Origin: Candidatus Tachikawaea gelatinosa
Lineage (GTDB): Bacteria; Pseudomonadota; Gammaproteobacteria; Enterobacterales; Enterobacteriaceae
Length of the DNA stretch: 64,000 bases
Reading direction: 5' to 3'
Assembly (NCBI RefSeq): GCF_000828815.1
Contig: NZ_AP014521.1
Coordinates: 342,001 to 406,000, forward strand
Shown here: in pieces, positions 52,844 to 64,000 of the stretch
Layout of the letters: each line of letters starts with the position of its first letter
How positions within the stretch are numbered: the stretch's first letter is position 1
Notes under the pieces: generated by a model
The model's input: only the letters and a program-made list of their open reading frames with translations
Database searches by the model: none
Told to the model about the DNA's origin: nothing
Made by a program: the position numbers and the translations under genes

Positions 52844-52849
52844 TTTTTA

Positions 52850-55800
52850 TTATTCAGGCTTATCTATAGCAATATTAGCGTTAAGCAATTCAGATAAATT
52901 ACTTGATGCTTCGTCGACAGTTATTGGTTGTTTTGTAAAAGATTTTTTTTCTTTGTTTAATCTACGTTTTTTTCTATTTTTATGATATGAATATCCTGTT
53001 CCTGCAGGAATTAAACGACCAACAATAACGTTTTCTTTTAAACCTCTTAACTCATCATATTTTCCAGCTACTGCTGATTCAGTTAAAACTCTAGTTGTTT
53101 CTTGAAATGACGCTGCAGAAATAAACGATTCAGTTGCTAAAGATGCTTTAGTAATACCTAATAAATCTCGTTTATAAGTGATTGGTACTTGATTGTTTTC
53201 TTTAAGTTCTTTATTAAGAATTTTTACGCGAGAAACTTCTACCTGTTCTCCTTCAAGTAAACTAGAATTACCTGAACTAATTACTGTAGCTTTTCTTAAC
53301 ATCTGACGTACAATTACTTCAATATGTTTATCATTTATTTTTACGCCTTGAAAACGATATACATCTTGTACTTCATTAACAACATATCGTGTAACTGCAT
53401 GTACTCCTCTTAAACGTAAAATGTCATGAGGTGATTCTGGTCCATCAGAAATTATATCACCTTTTTCTACACGCTCCCCTTCAAAAACATTTAATTGACG
53501 CCATTTTGGAATCATTTCTTCATATGGTTCATCATTGTTCAATGGAGTAATAACTAATCTTCTTTTTCCTTTCGTTTCTTTTCCAAAAGATATTAAACCA
53601 CTAATTTCTGCTAAAATTGCTGGTTCTTTTGGTCGACGTGCTTCAAATAAATCAGCAACTCTTGGTAATCCACCTGTAATATCTTTAGTTCCAACTGATT
53701 CTTGAGGAATTCTTGCTAATGTATCACCAGCACTAATTTTTGAACCGTTTTCTAATTGAACAATTGCTTTTCCAGGTAAAAAATATTGAGCGGGCATATC
53801 TGATCCAGTAAAACATATATCTTCTTCCAGATCATTAACAATTTTTAGAGCAGGTCGAAGATCTTTACCTAAAGCAGTTCTTTCTGATGTATCTAAAATA
53901 ACTAATGAAGATAATCCAGTTAATTCATCAGTTTGACGTACAATACTTTGACCATCAATCATATCTACAAATTTAATAAAACCGTTTACTTCATTAATCA
54001 CTGGCATAGTATGAGGATCCCAATTAGCAATAATTTCACCTGCATAACTATGCATTCCATCACCTTTTTCCATAATAGCACCATATGGAAGTTTATAACT
54101 TTCTTTTGTTCTACCAAAATCATCTAACATTTTTAATTCAACATTTCTAGAAGTAATAACAAATTTTCCATCAGAATTGATAACTGATTTAGCATTTATA
54201 AGTTTTATTTTCCCTTTATTTTTTACTTGAATGCTTGATTCAGCCGCAGATCTTGAAGCAGCACCTCCTATATGAAAAGTACGCATAGTTAATTGTGTTC
54301 CAGGTTCTCCAATAGATTGTGCAGCGATTACTCCTATTGCTTCACCTTTATTAATAATATGCCCTCGCGCTAAATCACGACCATAACAATAAGCACAAAC
54401 TCCAAAACTAGTTTCGCAACTAACTACTGATCTTACAAAAACGCTATCAATAGTATTTTTTTCTAAAACATCACACCAGTATTCATCTAATAAAACATTT
54501 CTTTCAATGAGAACATGTTTATGATTAATTGGATGAACAACAATTTTTGCAGTCATTCTTCCTAAAACACGTTCTCTTAAAGATTCTTTTACATCTCCAC
54601 CTTCAATTAACGGTGTCATCATAATGCCTTCGTGGGTACCGCAATCATCTTTGGTAACAACTAAATCTTGTGCAACATCAACTAAACGGCGAGTTAAATA
54701 ACCAGAATTAGCAGTTTTTAACGCTGTGTCTGCCAATCCTTTTCTTGCACCATGTGTTGAAATAAAATATTGTAAGACGTTTAATCCTTCACGAAAATTA
54801 GCAGTAATCGGTGTTTCAATAATTGATCCATCAGGTTTTGCCATTAAACCACGCATTCCAGCTAGTTGACGAATTTGAGCAGCTGAACCACGTGCACCAG
54901 AATCTGCCATCATAAATATACTATTAAAAGAAACTTGTTTTTCTTTTTCTTTTTTAGCATTGATCACTATTTCGTTAGAAAAATTTTTCATCATTGCTGA
55001 TGCTACACATTCATTTGCAGAAGCCCAAATATCAATAACTTTATTATATCTTTCACCAGCAGTTACTAATCCAGATTGAAACTGTTTTTGAATTTCTCTT
55101 ACTTCTTTTTCAGCTTCGAAAAGAATACTTGTTTTTTTATGAGGTATAACCATATCATCTATTCCAACAGAAGCTCCTGAACGTGCTGCGTAACTAAATC
55201 CGGTATACATTACTTTATCAGCAAAAGTAACGGTAGATTTTAATCCTAAAATACGATAACAAGTATTTAACATTTTAGAAATATCTTTTTTTCCTAAAGT
55301 TTGATTTACTAGATGATATGGTAAACCTTTAGGAACAATCATCCATAAAATTGCACGACCTATAGTAGTTTTTACTAATTTTTTTGTTTTTAAAAAAGAT
55401 TTACTATTTGCTATATATTTATATTCATTAATACGTACTGTAACACGTGCGTGTAACTCAGCTATATGCATACGATAAACACGTTCTGCTTCTTTCGATC
55501 CATTTAATATCATACCCTCTCCTTGTGCATTAACTTTTTCACGTGTCATATAATACAAACCTAATACTACATCTTGTGATGGTACAATAATAGGTTCTCC
55601 ATTTGCTGGAGAAAGAATATTATTAGTAGACATCATTAAAGCACGAGCTTCTAATTGTGCTTCTAATGTTAACGGAACATGGACGGCCATTTGATCACCG
55701 TCAAAATCAGCGTTATAAGCAGCACATACCAAAGGATGAAGTTGTATAGCTTTTCCTTCTATTAAAATTGGTTCAAATGCTTGTATACCTAAACGATGAA

Positions 55801-57085
55801 GAGTTGGAGCACGATTAAGCAAAACAGGATGTTCTTTAATAATTTCATCCAAAACATCCCAAACTATTGCATCTTCTCTTTCAACCATTTTTTTAGCTGC
55901 TTTAATAGTTGTAGCTATACCTCTTAATTCAAGTTTTCCATAAATAAATGGTTTAAAAAGTTCTAAAGCCATTTTTTTTGGTAAACCACATTGATGTAAA
56001 CGTAAATACGGACCAACTGTAATAACAGAACGTCCTGAATAATCAACACGTTTTCCTAATAAATTTTGACGAAATCTTCCTTGTTTACCTTTAATCATAT
56101 CTGCTAAAGACTTTAGAGGTCGCTTATTAGAACCAGTAATTGAACGTCCACGACGCCCATTATCTAATAAAGCATCTACAGCTTCCTGTAACATACGTTT
56201 CTCATTACGAACTATAATATCTGGTGCAGCTAAATCTAGTAAACGTTTTAATCTATTATTACGATTTATTACGCGTCTATATAGATCGTTAAGATCAGAG
56301 GTTGCAAAACGTCCTCCATCTAATGGAACTAGAGGTCTTAAATCAGGAGGAAGAACAGGTAAAACTGCAAGAATCATCCATTCAGGTTTATTTCCAGAAT
56401 AAATAAAAGATTCTAATATTTTGATACGTTTAGCTATTTTTTTTCTTTTAGTTTCTGAATTAGTTTCAATAAGTTCTTCATGTAAAGTTTGCGATTCTTG
56501 TTTCAAATCAATATTTTTTAATAAATCTTGTATTGCTTCAGCACCCATTTTTGCGCTAAACTCGTCACCAAACTCTTCTAAAGAATCAAGATATTGTTCT
56601 TCAGTAAGAATTTGGCATTTTTCAAGATTAGTCATTCCACTATTTATTACAACATAAGATTCAAAATATAAAACACGTTCTATATCACGTAACGGCATAT
56701 CTAATAATAAACCAATACGTGAGGGCAAGGATTTTAAAAACCAAATGTGAGCAGTTGGAGAAGCAAGTTCAATATGTCCCATACGATCTCTGCGTACTTT
56801 TGTTTGCGTTACTTCTACCCCACATTTTTCACAAATTACTCCTCTATGTTTTAATCTTTTATATTTTCCACATAAACATTCATAATCTTTTACTGGTCCA
56901 AAAATTCTTGCACAAAATAAACCATCTCGTTCTGGTTTAAAAGTACGATAATTAATTGTTTCTGGTTTTTTTACTTCTCCAAAAGACCAAGATCGGATCA
57001 TATCTGGTGAAGCTAAAGCAATTTTTATTGCATTAAATTCTTCATTTTTGTTTTGTGCTTTTAAAAACTTAATTAAGTCTTTCAC
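52850..57085 (-). CDS. rpoC: RNA polymerase beta' subunit
   Basis: Largest catalytic RNAP subunit, 1411 residues (E. coli 1407). It starts with GTG, as in E. coli. The N-terminal zinc ribbon is CLCG..CEKC, the catalytic Mg loop [12 protein letters not shown] is intact, and the second zinc site is formed by Cys in DDCGTH and [12 protein letters not shown]. The bridge-helix/trigger-loop region [23 protein letters not shown] is conserved. TGGAA precedes the start. It is 70 bases after rpoB. The C-terminal tail after about 1375 is diverged, with a basic KKRRLN segment. Confidence 0.98.
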   Translation of the reverse strand: MKDLIKFLKAQNKNEEFNAIKIALASPDMIRSWSFGEVKKPETINYRTFKPERDGLFCARIFGPVKDYECLCGKYKRLKHRGVICEKCGVEVTQTKVRRDRMGHIELASPTAHIWFLKSLPSRIGLLLDMPLRDIERVLYFESYVVINSGMTNLEKCQILTEEQYLDSLEEFGDEFSAKMGAEAIQDLLKNIDLKQESQTLHEELIETNSETKRKKIAKRIKILESFIYSGNKPEWMILAVLPVLPPDLRPLVPLDGGRFATSDLNDLYRRVINRNNRLKRLLDLAAPDIIVRNEKRMLQEAVDALLDNGRRGRSITGSNKRPLKSLADMIKGKQGRFRQNLLGKRVDYSGRSVITVGPYLRLHQCGLPKKMALELFKPFIYGKLELRGIATTIKAAKKMVEREDAIVWDVLDEIIKEHPVLLNRAPTLHRLGIQAFEPILIEGKAIQLHPLVCAAYNADFDGDQMAVHVPLTLEAQLEARALMMSTNNILSPANGEPIIVPSQDVVLGLYYMTREKVNAQGEGMILNGSKEAERVYRMHIAELHARVTVRINEYKYIANSKSFLKTKKLVKTTIGRAILWMIVPKGLPYHLVNQTLGKKDISKMLNTCYRILGLKSTVTFADKVMYTGFSYAARSGASVGIDDMVIPHKKTSILFEAEKEVREIQKQFQSGLVTAGERYNKVIDIWASANECVASAMMKNFSNEIVINAKKEKEKQVSFNSIFMMADSGARGSAAQIRQLAGMRGLMAKPDGSIIETPITANFREGLNVLQYFISTHGARKGLADTALKTANSGYLTRRLVDVAQDLVVTKDDCGTHEGIMMTPLIEGGDVKESLRERVLGRMTAKIVVHPINHKHVLIERNVLLDEYWCDVLEKNTIDSVFVRSVVSCETSFGVCAYCYGRDLARGHIINKGEAIGVIAAQSIGEPGTQLTMRTFHIGGAASRSAAESSIQVKNKGKIKLINAKSVINSDGKFVITSRNVELKMLDDFGRTKESYKLPYGAIMEKGDGMHSYAGEIIANWDPHTMPVINEVNGFIKFVDMIDGQSIVRQTDELTGLSSLVILDTSERTALGKDLRPALKIVNDLEEDICFTGSDMPAQYFLPGKAIVQLENGSKISAGDTLARIPQESVGTKDITGGLPRVADLFEARRPKEPAILAEISGLISFGKETKGKRRLVITPLNNDEPYEEMIPKWRQLNVFEGERVEKGDIISDGPESPHDILRLRGVHAVTRYVVNEVQDVYRFQGVKINDKHIEVIVRQMLRKATVISSGNSSLLEGEQVEVSRVKILNKELKENNQVPITYKRDLLGITKASLATESFISAASFQETTRVLTESAVAGKYDELRGLKENVIVGRLIPAGTGYSYHKNRKKRRLNKEKKSFTKQPITVDEASSNLSELLNANIAIDKPE

Positions 57086-57155
57086 TGATTAGTTCCATTC
57101 GGAGTTTAATTTTATTAATTTTAATAATAAATCAACATATAAAAAATAAATAATT

Positions 57156-60100
57156 TTAATTATCTTCTAATTCAATATTAATACCTAAAGAACGAATTTC
57201 TTTTAAAAGAACATTAAAAGATTCTGGCATACCTGGTTCCATTTGATGACGATCATCTACAATATTTTTATACATCTTAGTACGACCACTAACATCATCA
57301 GATTTAACAGTTAACATTTCTTGTAGTGTATATGCTGCACCATATGCTTCTAGTGCCCAAACTTCCATTTCACCAAACCTTTGACCACCAAATTGTGCTT
57401 TTCCACCTAAAGGTTGTTGAGTAACTAAACTATATGAACCGGTAGAGCGTGCATGCATTTTATCATCTACTAAATGGTTAAGTTTCAACATATACATATA
57501 GCCAACTGTAACAGGACGTTCAAATTCTTCTCCTGTATGTCCATCAAAAAGTTTTATTTGACCTGAAGTAGGCAAATCAGCTAATTTTAGTAATTCTTTT
57601 ATTTCGTTTTCTTTTGCACCATCAAAAACTGGTGTGGCAATTGGTAAACCTTTTCGTAGATTTTTAGCTAATTGAAGAATTTCATTATCTGAAAAAGAAT
57701 TAAAGTTGATTTTTTGTCTGATATTATTTCCTAATTCATATGCACGTTGAATAAATTTTCGTAATTTTATTACTTTTTGTTGTTCTTTTAAAATTTTGTT
57801 AATTTTTTCTCCAATACCGTAAGCAGCCATTCCTAAATGAGTTTCTAAAATTTGTCCAATATTCATTCTGGAAGGAACACCTAATGGATTTAAAACAATA
57901 TCAACTGGAATTCCATCTTTATCATACGGCATATCTTCTATTGGATTAATTTTAGATATTACTCCTTTATTACCATGACGACCAGCCATTTTATCACCTG
58001 GTTGAATTTGACGTTTTACAGCAAGATAGACTTTTATAATTTTTAATATTCCTGGAGCTAAATCATCCCCTTGAACTATTTTTTTGCTTTGTACTTCTAA
58101 TCTTTTTTTAAATTCTTTTTTTATATCGTGATATTGTTTTATTAATTGTTGAACATTCTGTAGTTCTTTAATATTTTTAATGTTTTTTTTTATTGTTTCA
58201 TCTGAAGGAAAATTAGTTATTATCGTATCAAGTTTTATTGAATTTTTAATCAAAATATGTTTTATGCGATCTAATAGACCTATTTCTAATATTTTTTGTT
58301 CTTCAAGTAGTTCTTTTTTAATTTTATTGAGTTTCATTTCTTCGATAGCAAGAGATCTTTTATCTTTTTGAACTCCTTCTCTAGTAAAAATCTGTACATC
58401 AATTACAGTACCTGATACCCCATTAGGTACTCTTAATGAAGAATCTTTCACATCAGAAGCTTTTTCTCCAAAAATAGCACGTAAAAGTTTTTCTTCTGGG
58501 GTGAGTTGTGTTTCTCCTTTTGGAGTGACTTTTCCTACTAAAATTTCGCTACCAATTACTTCTGCTCCAATATAAACAATACCGCTTTCATCTAATTTAG
58601 CTAATGCAGATTCACCTACATTTGGAATATCAGCTGTAATTTCTTCAGCTCCTAATTTAGTATCTCTTGATATACAAGCTAATTCTTGAATATGAATGCT
58701 AGTAAAGCGATCTTCTTGCACCACTCTTTCAGAAACTAATATAGAATCTTCAAAATTGTAACCATTCCAAGGCATAAAAGCTACACGCATATTTTGTCCT
58801 AGTGCTAATTCCCCAAGATCGGTGGAAGAACCATCAGCTAAAACATCACCACGCTCAACTATTTCGTTTAAAGAAATACATGGTTTTTGATTTATGCAAG
58901 TATTTTGATTAGAACGAATATATTTTGTTAAGTTATAAATATCAATTCCTGCTTCACCAGGAGATATTTCATTTTCATTAACTTTAATAACGATATTTGA
59001 TGAATCAACAAATTTTATAATGCCTCCTCTTTTTGCTATTAATGTTACACCGGAATCAATTGCTACAGCACGTTCCATACCAGTACCAATTAATGGTTTG
59101 TCAGCTTTTAGTGTTGGAACGGCTTGACGTTGCATATTTGCTCCCATTAAAGCACGATTAGCATCATCATGTTCAAGAAATGGAATTAAAGATGCACCAA
59201 CAGAAACGATTTGTTGAGTAGAAACGTCCATATAATTAATTTGATCACGATTAAATAAGTTAAATTCTCCTTTATGACGACATATTAATAAATTATCAAC
59301 AAAAAAACTATTATCATCCATTTTAGCGCTTGCTTGAGCTATAACGTAATTACCTTCTTCAATAGCAGAAAGGTAACGAATTTCGCTAGATACTTTACCA
59401 TTTATTACACGTCTATAAGGTGTTTCTAAAAAACCATATTCATTAGTTTGAGCGTAAACTGCTAAAGAATTTATTAAGCCAATATTTGGACCTTCTGGAG
59501 TTTCTATAGGACAAACACGCCCATAGTGTGTAGGATGAACGTCACGAACTTCAAATCCTGCACGTTCTCGAGTTAAACCACCTGGTCCTAATGCAGAAAT
59601 ACGACGTTTATGTGTTATTTCAGATAATGGATTATTTTGATCCATAAATTGTGATAATTGACTTGAACCAAAAAATTCTTTGATAGCTGCAGATATAGGT
59701 TTAGCATTGATCATATCTTGAGGTAGTAAATTTTCAAAATCCCCTAATGACAATCTTTCTTTCACTGCTCTTTCAACACGAACTAAACCAATACGAAATT
59801 GATTTTCAGCCATTTCTCCTATAGAACGTACACGACGATTTCCTAAATGATCAATATCATCAATTTCACCTTTTCCGTTTCTAATATCAATTAATTTTTT
59901 TATGACATCGATAATATCGATATTATTTAACGTGCCTAAACCTTCAATAGTTTTTCGTTGCAAAGATCGATTAAATTTCATACGTCCAACAGCAGATAAA
60001 TCATAACGTTCTTCTGAAAAGAAAAGATTTTTAAATAAATTTTCAGCTGTTTCTCTCGTAGGAGGTTCTCCAGGACGCATCATACGATAAATTTCGACTA

Positions 60101-61190
60101 AAGCACTCATTCTATCATTTGTAGGATCAATACGTAATGTATCTGACATATAAGATCCATGATCAAGATCGTTAGTAAAAATTATTTCAATAATGCTATA
60201 ACCCACTGATTTTAATTTATTAAAAATTTCTAAAGAAATACTAGAATTTGCTGATAAAATTATTTCACCTGTTTTTTTTTCAATATAATTTTTTGCAGAA
60301 ACTTTGCCTAATATATATTCAACTGGAACTTCTATATGATCTATCTGATCTTTTTCTAATTCTCGCACATGACGAGCAGTAATACGGCGTCCTTTTTCTA
60401 CATACACTTTGTTTTTAACTTGAATGTCAAAAGATGCTGTTTCTCCGCGTAATCTTTCTGGTAATAGCTGCATTTTTAATTGATTATCTTGACATATTTC
60501 GAATTTTACTTTTTCAAAAAATATATCAATAATTTCTTCACTCGTATAGCCTAATGCACGCATAAGAATTGTTACTGGTAGCTTTCTTCTACGATCAATA
60601 CGAACAAATAAATGATCTTTCGGATCAAATTCAAAATCTAACCAAGAACCTCTATAAGGAATAATACGAGCATTATAAAGAACTTTTCCAGAAGAATGAG
60701 TTTTTCCTTTATCACTGTCAAAAAATACCCCAGGACTACGATGTAACTGAGAAACAACTACCCTTTCAGTTCCATTAACAACAAATGTACCATTATCAGT
60801 CATAATAGGAATTTCACCCATATATACTTCTTGAATTTTTATTTCTTTTTTTGAATGACTTATAATATCACGATTATGAATTACAAGACGTAAAGTTACC
60901 CGAAGAGGTACAGAATATGTAGCCCCTCTAATACGACATTCTCGTACATCAAAAACAGGCTCTCCTAAACGATAACTAACATATTGTAATTCAGAATTAC
61001 CGTTATAACTTTTAATTGGAAAAATTGAAAGAAATGCAGCTTCTAATCCATATTGACCTTTTGGATCTTTTTCAATGAATTTTTGAAAAGAATCCAATTG
61101 AATAGAAAGAAGATAAGGGACGTCTAAAACTTGGGGACGTTTTCCAAAATTTTTACGAATCCTTTTTTTCTCAGTATAGGAGTAAATCAT
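57156..61190 (-). CDS. rpoB: RNA polymerase beta subunit
   Basis: Second catalytic subunit, 1344 residues (E. coli 1342). The rifampicin pocket reads [22 protein letters not shown], wild type at the usual resistance sites. The C-terminal clamp-binding segments [13 protein letters not shown] and [24 protein letters not shown] are intact. The insertion near residues 940-1040 is lysine/isoleucine-rich and diverged. AAGGA precedes the ATG. Slippage by this polymerase at A-tracts is relevant to the frameshifted priA. Confidence 0.98.
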   Translation of the reverse strand: MIYSYTEKKRIRKNFGKRPQVLDVPYLLSIQLDSFQKFIEKDPKGQYGLEAAFLSIFPIKSYNGNSELQYVSYRLGEPVFDVRECRIRGATYSVPLRVTLRLVIHNRDIISHSKKEIKIQEVYMGEIPIMTDNGTFVVNGTERVVVSQLHRSPGVFFDSDKGKTHSSGKVLYNARIIPYRGSWLDFEFDPKDHLFVRIDRRRKLPVTILMRALGYTSEEIIDIFFEKVKFEICQDNQLKMQLLPERLRGETASFDIQVKNKVYVEKGRRITARHVRELEKDQIDHIEVPVEYILGKVSAKNYIEKKTGEIILSANSSISLEIFNKLKSVGYSIIEIIFTNDLDHGSYMSDTLRIDPTNDRMSALVEIYRMMRPGEPPTRETAENLFKNLFFSEERYDLSAVGRMKFNRSLQRKTIEGLGTLNNIDIIDVIKKLIDIRNGKGEIDDIDHLGNRRVRSIGEMAENQFRIGLVRVERAVKERLSLGDFENLLPQDMINAKPISAAIKEFFGSSQLSQFMDQNNPLSEITHKRRISALGPGGLTRERAGFEVRDVHPTHYGRVCPIETPEGPNIGLINSLAVYAQTNEYGFLETPYRRVINGKVSSEIRYLSAIEEGNYVIAQASAKMDDNSFFVDNLLICRHKGEFNLFNRDQINYMDVSTQQIVSVGASLIPFLEHDDANRALMGANMQRQAVPTLKADKPLIGTGMERAVAIDSGVTLIAKRGGIIKFVDSSNIVIKVNENEISPGEAGIDIYNLTKYIRSNQNTCINQKPCISLNEIVERGDVLADGSSTDLGELALGQNMRVAFMPWNGYNFEDSILVSERVVQEDRFTSIHIQELACISRDTKLGAEEITADIPNVGESALAKLDESGIVYIGAEVIGSEILVGKVTPKGETQLTPEEKLLRAIFGEKASDVKDSSLRVPNGVSGTVIDVQIFTREGVQKDKRSLAIEEMKLNKIKKELLEEQKILEIGLLDRIKHILIKNSIKLDTIITNFPSDETIKKNIKNIKELQNVQQLIKQYHDIKKEFKKRLEVQSKKIVQGDDLAPGILKIIKVYLAVKRQIQPGDKMAGRHGNKGVISKINPIEDMPYDKDGIPVDIVLNPLGVPSRMNIGQILETHLGMAAYGIGEKINKILKEQQKVIKLRKFIQRAYELGNNIRQKINFNSFSDNEILQLAKNLRKGLPIATPVFDGAKENEIKELLKLADLPTSGQIKLFDGHTGEEFERPVTVGYMYMLKLNHLVDDKMHARSTGSYSLVTQQPLGGKAQFGGQRFGEMEVWALEAYGAAYTLQEMLTVKSDDVSGRTKMYKNIVDDRHQMEPGMPESFNVLLKEIRSLGINIELEDN

Positions 61191-61258
61191 AGGATTCCTT
61201 TATTAAATTAAAGTTAACTTATCTTATCCGTTTGATTAATCAGACGGTGTTTTAAAAT

Positions 61259-61287
61259 TATTCTTTTCTTCTGAAAAGAAAAGAATA
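61259..61287 (-). promoter_or_regulatory. Processing-type hairpin in the rplL-rpoB spacer
   Basis: A 12-bp stem: arms 61259-61270 and 61276-61287, core TTCTTTTCTT paired with AAGAAAAGAA. Position corresponds to the RNase III processing site between rplL and rpoB in E. coli. Role inferred from position and shape. Confidence 0.45.
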
Positions 61288-61392
61288 TTTGATGTAAAAT
61301 AATTAATGTTTTAGTTAGTAAATAATTTTTTATTTTTCGAAAAATCTAAGGAACCATAAACAATAGTCAAATAATAAATTTAACATAAAAAC

Positions 61393-61423
61393 GCTGGTGA
61401 TTTATTTTTATATAATCACCAGC
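61393..61423 (-). terminator. Attenuator downstream of rplL
   Basis: A 10-bp stem GCTGGTGATT/AATCACCAGC, arms 61393-61402 and 61414-61423, followed on the minus strand by GTTTTTATG. It lies 37 bases after the rplL stop. In E. coli a partial terminator here lowers rpoBC expression relative to ribosomal protein genes; the same role is likely. Confidence 0.7.
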
Positions 61424-61459
61424 AATTAATTTTTTATAAAAAAAGATGTTGAATTTTTG

Positions 61460-61831
61460 TTATTTAATTTCAATATCGGCACCAGCTTCAGTTAAAATTG
61501 CTTTTAATGCAGATGAATCATCTTTATTAAGTCCTTCTTTAATAACTATTGGAGCAGATTCAACTAAATCTTTAGCTTCTTTTAAACCCAAACCAGTTGC
61601 GCTACGAACTGCTTTGATAACTGCAATTTTATTTGGTCCAATTGCTTTTAACATAACATCAAATGCTGTTTTTTCTTCGATTTTTTCGTTCGTATTATTA
61701 CTTGCATTAGACATAGGAGCAGAAGCAGAAACACCAAATTTTTTTTCCATAGCAGTAACCAATTCTGATATTTCATTTATTGACATACTAGCAATAGTTT
61801 CTAAAATTTGATCTTTAGTGATGTTAGACAT
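61460..61831 (-). CDS. rplL: 50S ribosomal protein L7/L12
   Basis: Stalk protein that recruits translation GTPases, 123 residues (E. coli 121). The N-terminal dimerisation domain (about 1-35) has the [19 protein letters not shown] pattern. A hinge follows, then the C-terminal factor-binding domain with [37 protein letters not shown] and [11 protein letters not shown]. The hinge has more polar residues ([10 protein letters not shown]) than the Ala-rich E. coli hinge. AGGA precedes the ATG at enteric spacing. It follows rplJ by 73 bases. Confidence 0.97.
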   Translation of the reverse strand: MSNITKDQILETIASMSINEISELVTAMEKKFGVSASAPMSNASNNTNEKIEEKTAFDVMLKAIGPNKIAVIKAVRSATGLGLKEAKDLVESAPIVIKEGLNKDDSSALKAILTEAGADIEIK

Positions 61832-61904
61832 GACACTTAATCCTGAGAGTTACGATAAGTAAAATATATGTTTAGCAATGATAAAAAGAAAGGAATTGAG
61901 ATTT

Positions 61905-62396
61905 TTATTTTTTTATATCTCGAATAGCAGATAATGTTCTGACAAATTTTCCTATTGAAATCTCTTGTATAATAAATAAAAATTTTATTAATACTTCTTC
62001 ATAAGTTGGCAGCATTGCTAATTCATCAATATTCTCTGCTGTAATCAACTTTCCTTCAAAACATGCTGCTTTTATTTGAAATTGTGTATTATTTTTTGCA
62101 AATTCTTTAAAGATTCTAGCAGCTGATCCTGGATGTTCCATAGAATAAGCAATAATAGTGGGACCAAAAAGTTTTGATTTTAAAGATTCGAATTGAGTAC
62201 CAATAATTATTCGGTTTAATAGTGTGTTACGAACAACTCGTATATACACATTTGATTTTCGACTGATTTTTCGTAATTCATTAATTTTTTCAACATTGAT
62301 ATTACGTAAATCTGCAATAATTGCGGATAACGCTTTTTTGGCGACTTTGCTTACTTCAACAACAATTTTTTGTTTGTCATGAAGATTTAATGCCAT
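61905..62396 (-). CDS. rplJ: 50S ribosomal protein L10
   Basis: Stalk base that anchors L7/L12 dimers, 163 residues (E. coli 165). It begins [15 protein letters not shown] and has the rRNA-binding [12 protein letters not shown] and [15 protein letters not shown] segments. The C-terminal helix (about 135-163), which binds L7/L12, ends [14 protein letters not shown] lies nine bases before the ATG. It heads the rplJL-rpoBC transcription unit with a structured leader upstream. Confidence 0.97.
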   Translation of the reverse strand: MALNLHDKQKIVVEVSKVAKKALSAIIADLRNINVEKINELRKISRKSNVYIRVVRNTLLNRIIIGTQFESLKSKLFGPTIIAYSMEHPGSAARIFKEFAKNNTQFQIKAACFEGKLITAENIDELAMLPTYEEVLIKFLFIIQEISIGKFVRTLSAIRDIKK

Positions 62397-62540
62397 CAGA
62401 TTTTGCTCCTAGATTTTGGTTAGAATTTATTAATGATCTAACTAATCTATTGATATAAAATATAGATATGTAAAAATATAATCAATAGAACCTAAGAATC
62501 AAATAAATTAGATTGATTCTTTAAAAAATATCATAATAGC
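62397..62540 (-). promoter_or_regulatory. Putative L10 autoregulatory mRNA leader
   Basis: The rplA-rplJ spacer contains two inverted repeats in the part next to rplJ: TCTATTGAT/ATCAATAGA (62446-62454 with 62481-62489) and GAATCAA/TTGATTC (62496-62502 with 62513-62519), then TCTAGGAGCAAA at the ribosome site. In E. coli the L10-L12 complex binds the equivalent leader to repress translation. Assigned by position and pairing; I could not test it against the L10 leader model. Upstream 62541-62627 is plain A/T. Confidence 0.45.
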
Positions 62541-62627
62541 TATTATATAATTTTTTATATAAAATTTTATTTATAAAATTTATAAAAATAGATTAATTTT
62601 TAAAATAAAAAATTTTTTAAATAAAAA

Positions 62628-63332
62628 TTAATTTTTTGATAGATTTAAGCTATTTTGATCAACCATTAATCCTACACCCATAGTAGTAGACAAAGTTATC
62701 TTTTTAAAAAAAGTACCTTTTGAATTACTTGGTTTATTTTTTTTTAAAGATTTCAATAAAGATACTAAATTTTCTTTAATTTTATTAATATCAAAATTAA
62801 TTTTTCCAATTGTTGCATGAATTATACCATTTTTATCGTTACGATACCTTACTTGTCCTAATTTTATATTTTTAATAGTTTCTTTCAGGTTATTAGTCAC
62901 AGTACCTAATTTAGGATTAGGCATTAACCCTTTTGGACCTAAAATTTGTCCTAAACCGCTAACAATACTCATAACATCAGGAGATGCAATTAATACATCA
63001 AATTTTATTTCATTTTTTTTTATTTGATTAGACAAAGACTCCATTCCCACTATATCAGCTCCTGCTGATTTTGCTAAATCTGCATTATTTCCTTCAGCAA
63101 AAACAGCTATTCGTGTTGTTCGACCTAAACCATGAGGTAAAAAACTTGAACCGCGAACATTTTGATCTGATTTACGTGAATCAATACCTAAATTAACTGC
63201 TATATCAACGCTTTCTACAAATCTATTTGAAGCAGTATCTTTAAGAAGTGAAATAGCATCATCAATTGCGTACTGAACAGAATAATCAACTTTTTTATGA
63301 ATATCGCGCATGCGTTTTGTTAACTTAATCAT
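62628..63332 (-). CDS. rplA: 50S ribosomal protein L1
   Basis: L1 stalk protein of 234 residues, the E. coli length. Family segments: [17 protein letters not shown] and [16 protein letters not shown] in the first half, [16 protein letters not shown] as the central signature, and [12 protein letters not shown] near the end. It begins [12 protein letters not shown]. The start is two bases after the rplK stop, so the two are translationally coupled. L1 represses rplKA in E. coli; a leader would lie upstream of rplK. The last residues, NLSKN, are diverged. Confidence 0.97.
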   Translation of the reverse strand: MIKLTKRMRDIHKKVDYSVQYAIDDAISLLKDTASNRFVESVDIAVNLGIDSRKSDQNVRGSSFLPHGLGRTTRIAVFAEGNNADLAKSAGADIVGMESLSNQIKKNEIKFDVLIASPDVMSIVSGLGQILGPKGLMPNPKLGTVTNNLKETIKNIKLGQVRYRNDKNGIIHATIGKINFDINKIKENLVSLLKSLKKNKPSNSKGTFFKKITLSTTMGVGLMVDQNSLNLSKN

Positions 63333-63334
63333 TA

Positions 63335-63766
63335 TTAGTTATCCATTATAAGTAAACCCATAGAACGTGCAGTGCCTTCTATTGATTTTATTACTGAATT
63401 CAAATCACTACTATTCATATCTGAAATTTTTTTTTCCGCAATTTCACGTATTTGTAAACGATTAACTTTACCTACTTGCTCTTGTTTTGGTTTTTTAGCA
63501 CCATTTGTAATACCAGCTGCTTTTTTCAATAAAATTGATGCAGGTGGATTTTTTGTTAAAAAACTAAAAGAACGATCATTGTATACAGTAATAATAACTG
63601 GAATAGGTATGCTTTTTTCTAAATGTTCAGTTTTTTTATTAAATTCTTTACAAAACTCCATAATATTCACTCCTTTTTGACCTAATGCAGGTCCAACAGG
63701 AGGACTAGGATTAGCCATACCAGCAGGTATTTGTAATTTTATATAAGTTTGTATTTTTTTTGCCAT
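63335..63766 (-). CDS. rplK: 50S ribosomal protein L11
   Basis: GTPase-centre protein binding 23S helices 43/44, 143 residues (E. coli 142). It begins [30 protein letters not shown]-like, with the N-terminal thiostrepton-region prolines intact. KKAAGI and [12 protein letters not shown] mark the rRNA-binding C-terminal domain. It stands between nusG and rplA as in E. coli. The central part (about 90-110) is diverged and rich in Lys/Gln. Confidence 0.97.
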   Translation of the reverse strand: MAKKIQTYIKLQIPAGMANPSPPVGPALGQKGVNIMEFCKEFNKKTEHLEKSIPIPVIITVYNDRSFSFLTKNPPASILLKKAAGITNGAKKPKQEQVGKVNRLQIREIAEKKISDMNSSDLNSVIKSIEGTARSMGLLIMDN

Positions 63767-63818
63767 AAAAATTCTCTTTCAGTTTATATTGATATTCATT
63801 AAGTATGATTATTATTCA

Positions 63819-64000
63819 TTAGTTTTTTTCTATTTGACTAAAATCTAACTCTACTGGAGTAGCACGACCAAAAATAGAAACTGAAACTTTTAAACGACTT
63901 TTTTCATAATCAACTTCTTCAACTATTCCATTAAAATCTGCAAAAGGACCATTATTTACCCGTATTGTTTCTCCTGGTTCAAATAATCTTTTTGGTCTTG
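63819..64000 (-). CDS. nusG: Transcription termination/antitermination factor NusG, C-terminal part
   Basis: The minus-strand frame enters at the window edge and ends with TAA at 63821-63819. It encodes the last 60 residues: [21 protein letters not shown], then [17 protein letters not shown], and [20 protein letters not shown]. This is the KOW domain that binds Rho or S10. The E. coli end is nearly identical (...DFSQVEKA). The N-terminal NGN domain lies beyond the window. Next to rplK in the usual secE-nusG-rplKA order. Confidence 0.95.
   Translation of the reverse strand, partial: RPKRLFEPGETIRVNNGPFADFNGIVEEVDYEKSRLKVSVSIFGRATPVELDFSQIEKN

Overview
The window is a contiguous piece of a strongly AT-biased, reduced gammaproteobacterial chromosome. 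Nearly every protein aligns without large gaps to an Escherichia coli/Enterobacterales orthologue. The coding sequences are rich in Lys, Asn and Ile codons, intergenic regions are almost pure A/T, and several gene ghosts stand at positions where relatives have genes. No mobile element, prophage block, CRISPR array or restriction system is visible. Together this points to a long-term vertically inherited insect endosymbiont (Buchnera-like or a stinkbug-type gut symbiont). The single complete 16S-Ile-Ala-23S-5S-Asp-Trp operon argues against typical Buchnera, where 16S is unlinked from 23S. I do not assign a species.

Layout: (1) 1-7035, methionine and arginine synthesis: metC and argE leftward, argCBGH rightward. 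(2) 7036-10898, sparse: a tRNA-Arg(UCU)/folD pair, the yigL phosphatase and a ferritin gene separated by eroded DNA. (3) 10899-20182, aroK-aroB-rpe-trpS, then tusDCB and the str operon rpsL-rpsG-fusA-tufA, then a small zinc-finger gene. (4) 20226-22309, a GC-rich inverted repeat, tusE, rpsI-rplM and zapG. (5) 22680-29715, a frameshifted, motor-dead priA, rpmE, metB, metF, glnS and fldA. (6) 29716-36462, a photolyase ghost, the NIF3-type gene ybgI and sucAB. (7) 36545-44059, tsaB, cspE, ssb, a YitT membrane protein, dnaB, plsB and metA. (8) 44127-49557, the rRNA/tRNA operon on the minus strand with its leader and promoter. (9) 49642-64000, purHD, a possible hupA ghost, and the rpoC-rpoB-rplL-rplJ-rplA-rplK-nusG cluster.

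Functionally the window emphasises nutrient provisioning: ornithine-to-arginine synthesis, the cystathionine route to homocysteine (metA, metB, metC) plus metF, the front of the shikimate pathway (aroB, aroK), purines, one-carbon folate (folD) and the 2-oxoglutarate dehydrogenase E1/E2 pair. The rest is core transcription, translation and replication machinery. Regulators and accessory genes that flank these loci in free-living relatives (metJ, metL, dam, gph, sdh) are missing.

The most interesting points are the metA-metB-metC set without its repressor next to metB, the priA gene that is open except for one A12 tract yet has lost its helicase motifs, the intact ferritin, an unplaced Cys4 protein with a strong ribosome-binding site, and an 11-bp GC-rich inverted repeat enclosing 81 AT-rich bases. 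I found no convincing new multi-gene system. All functional statements rest on my reading of motifs and remembered family sequences, not on database searches.
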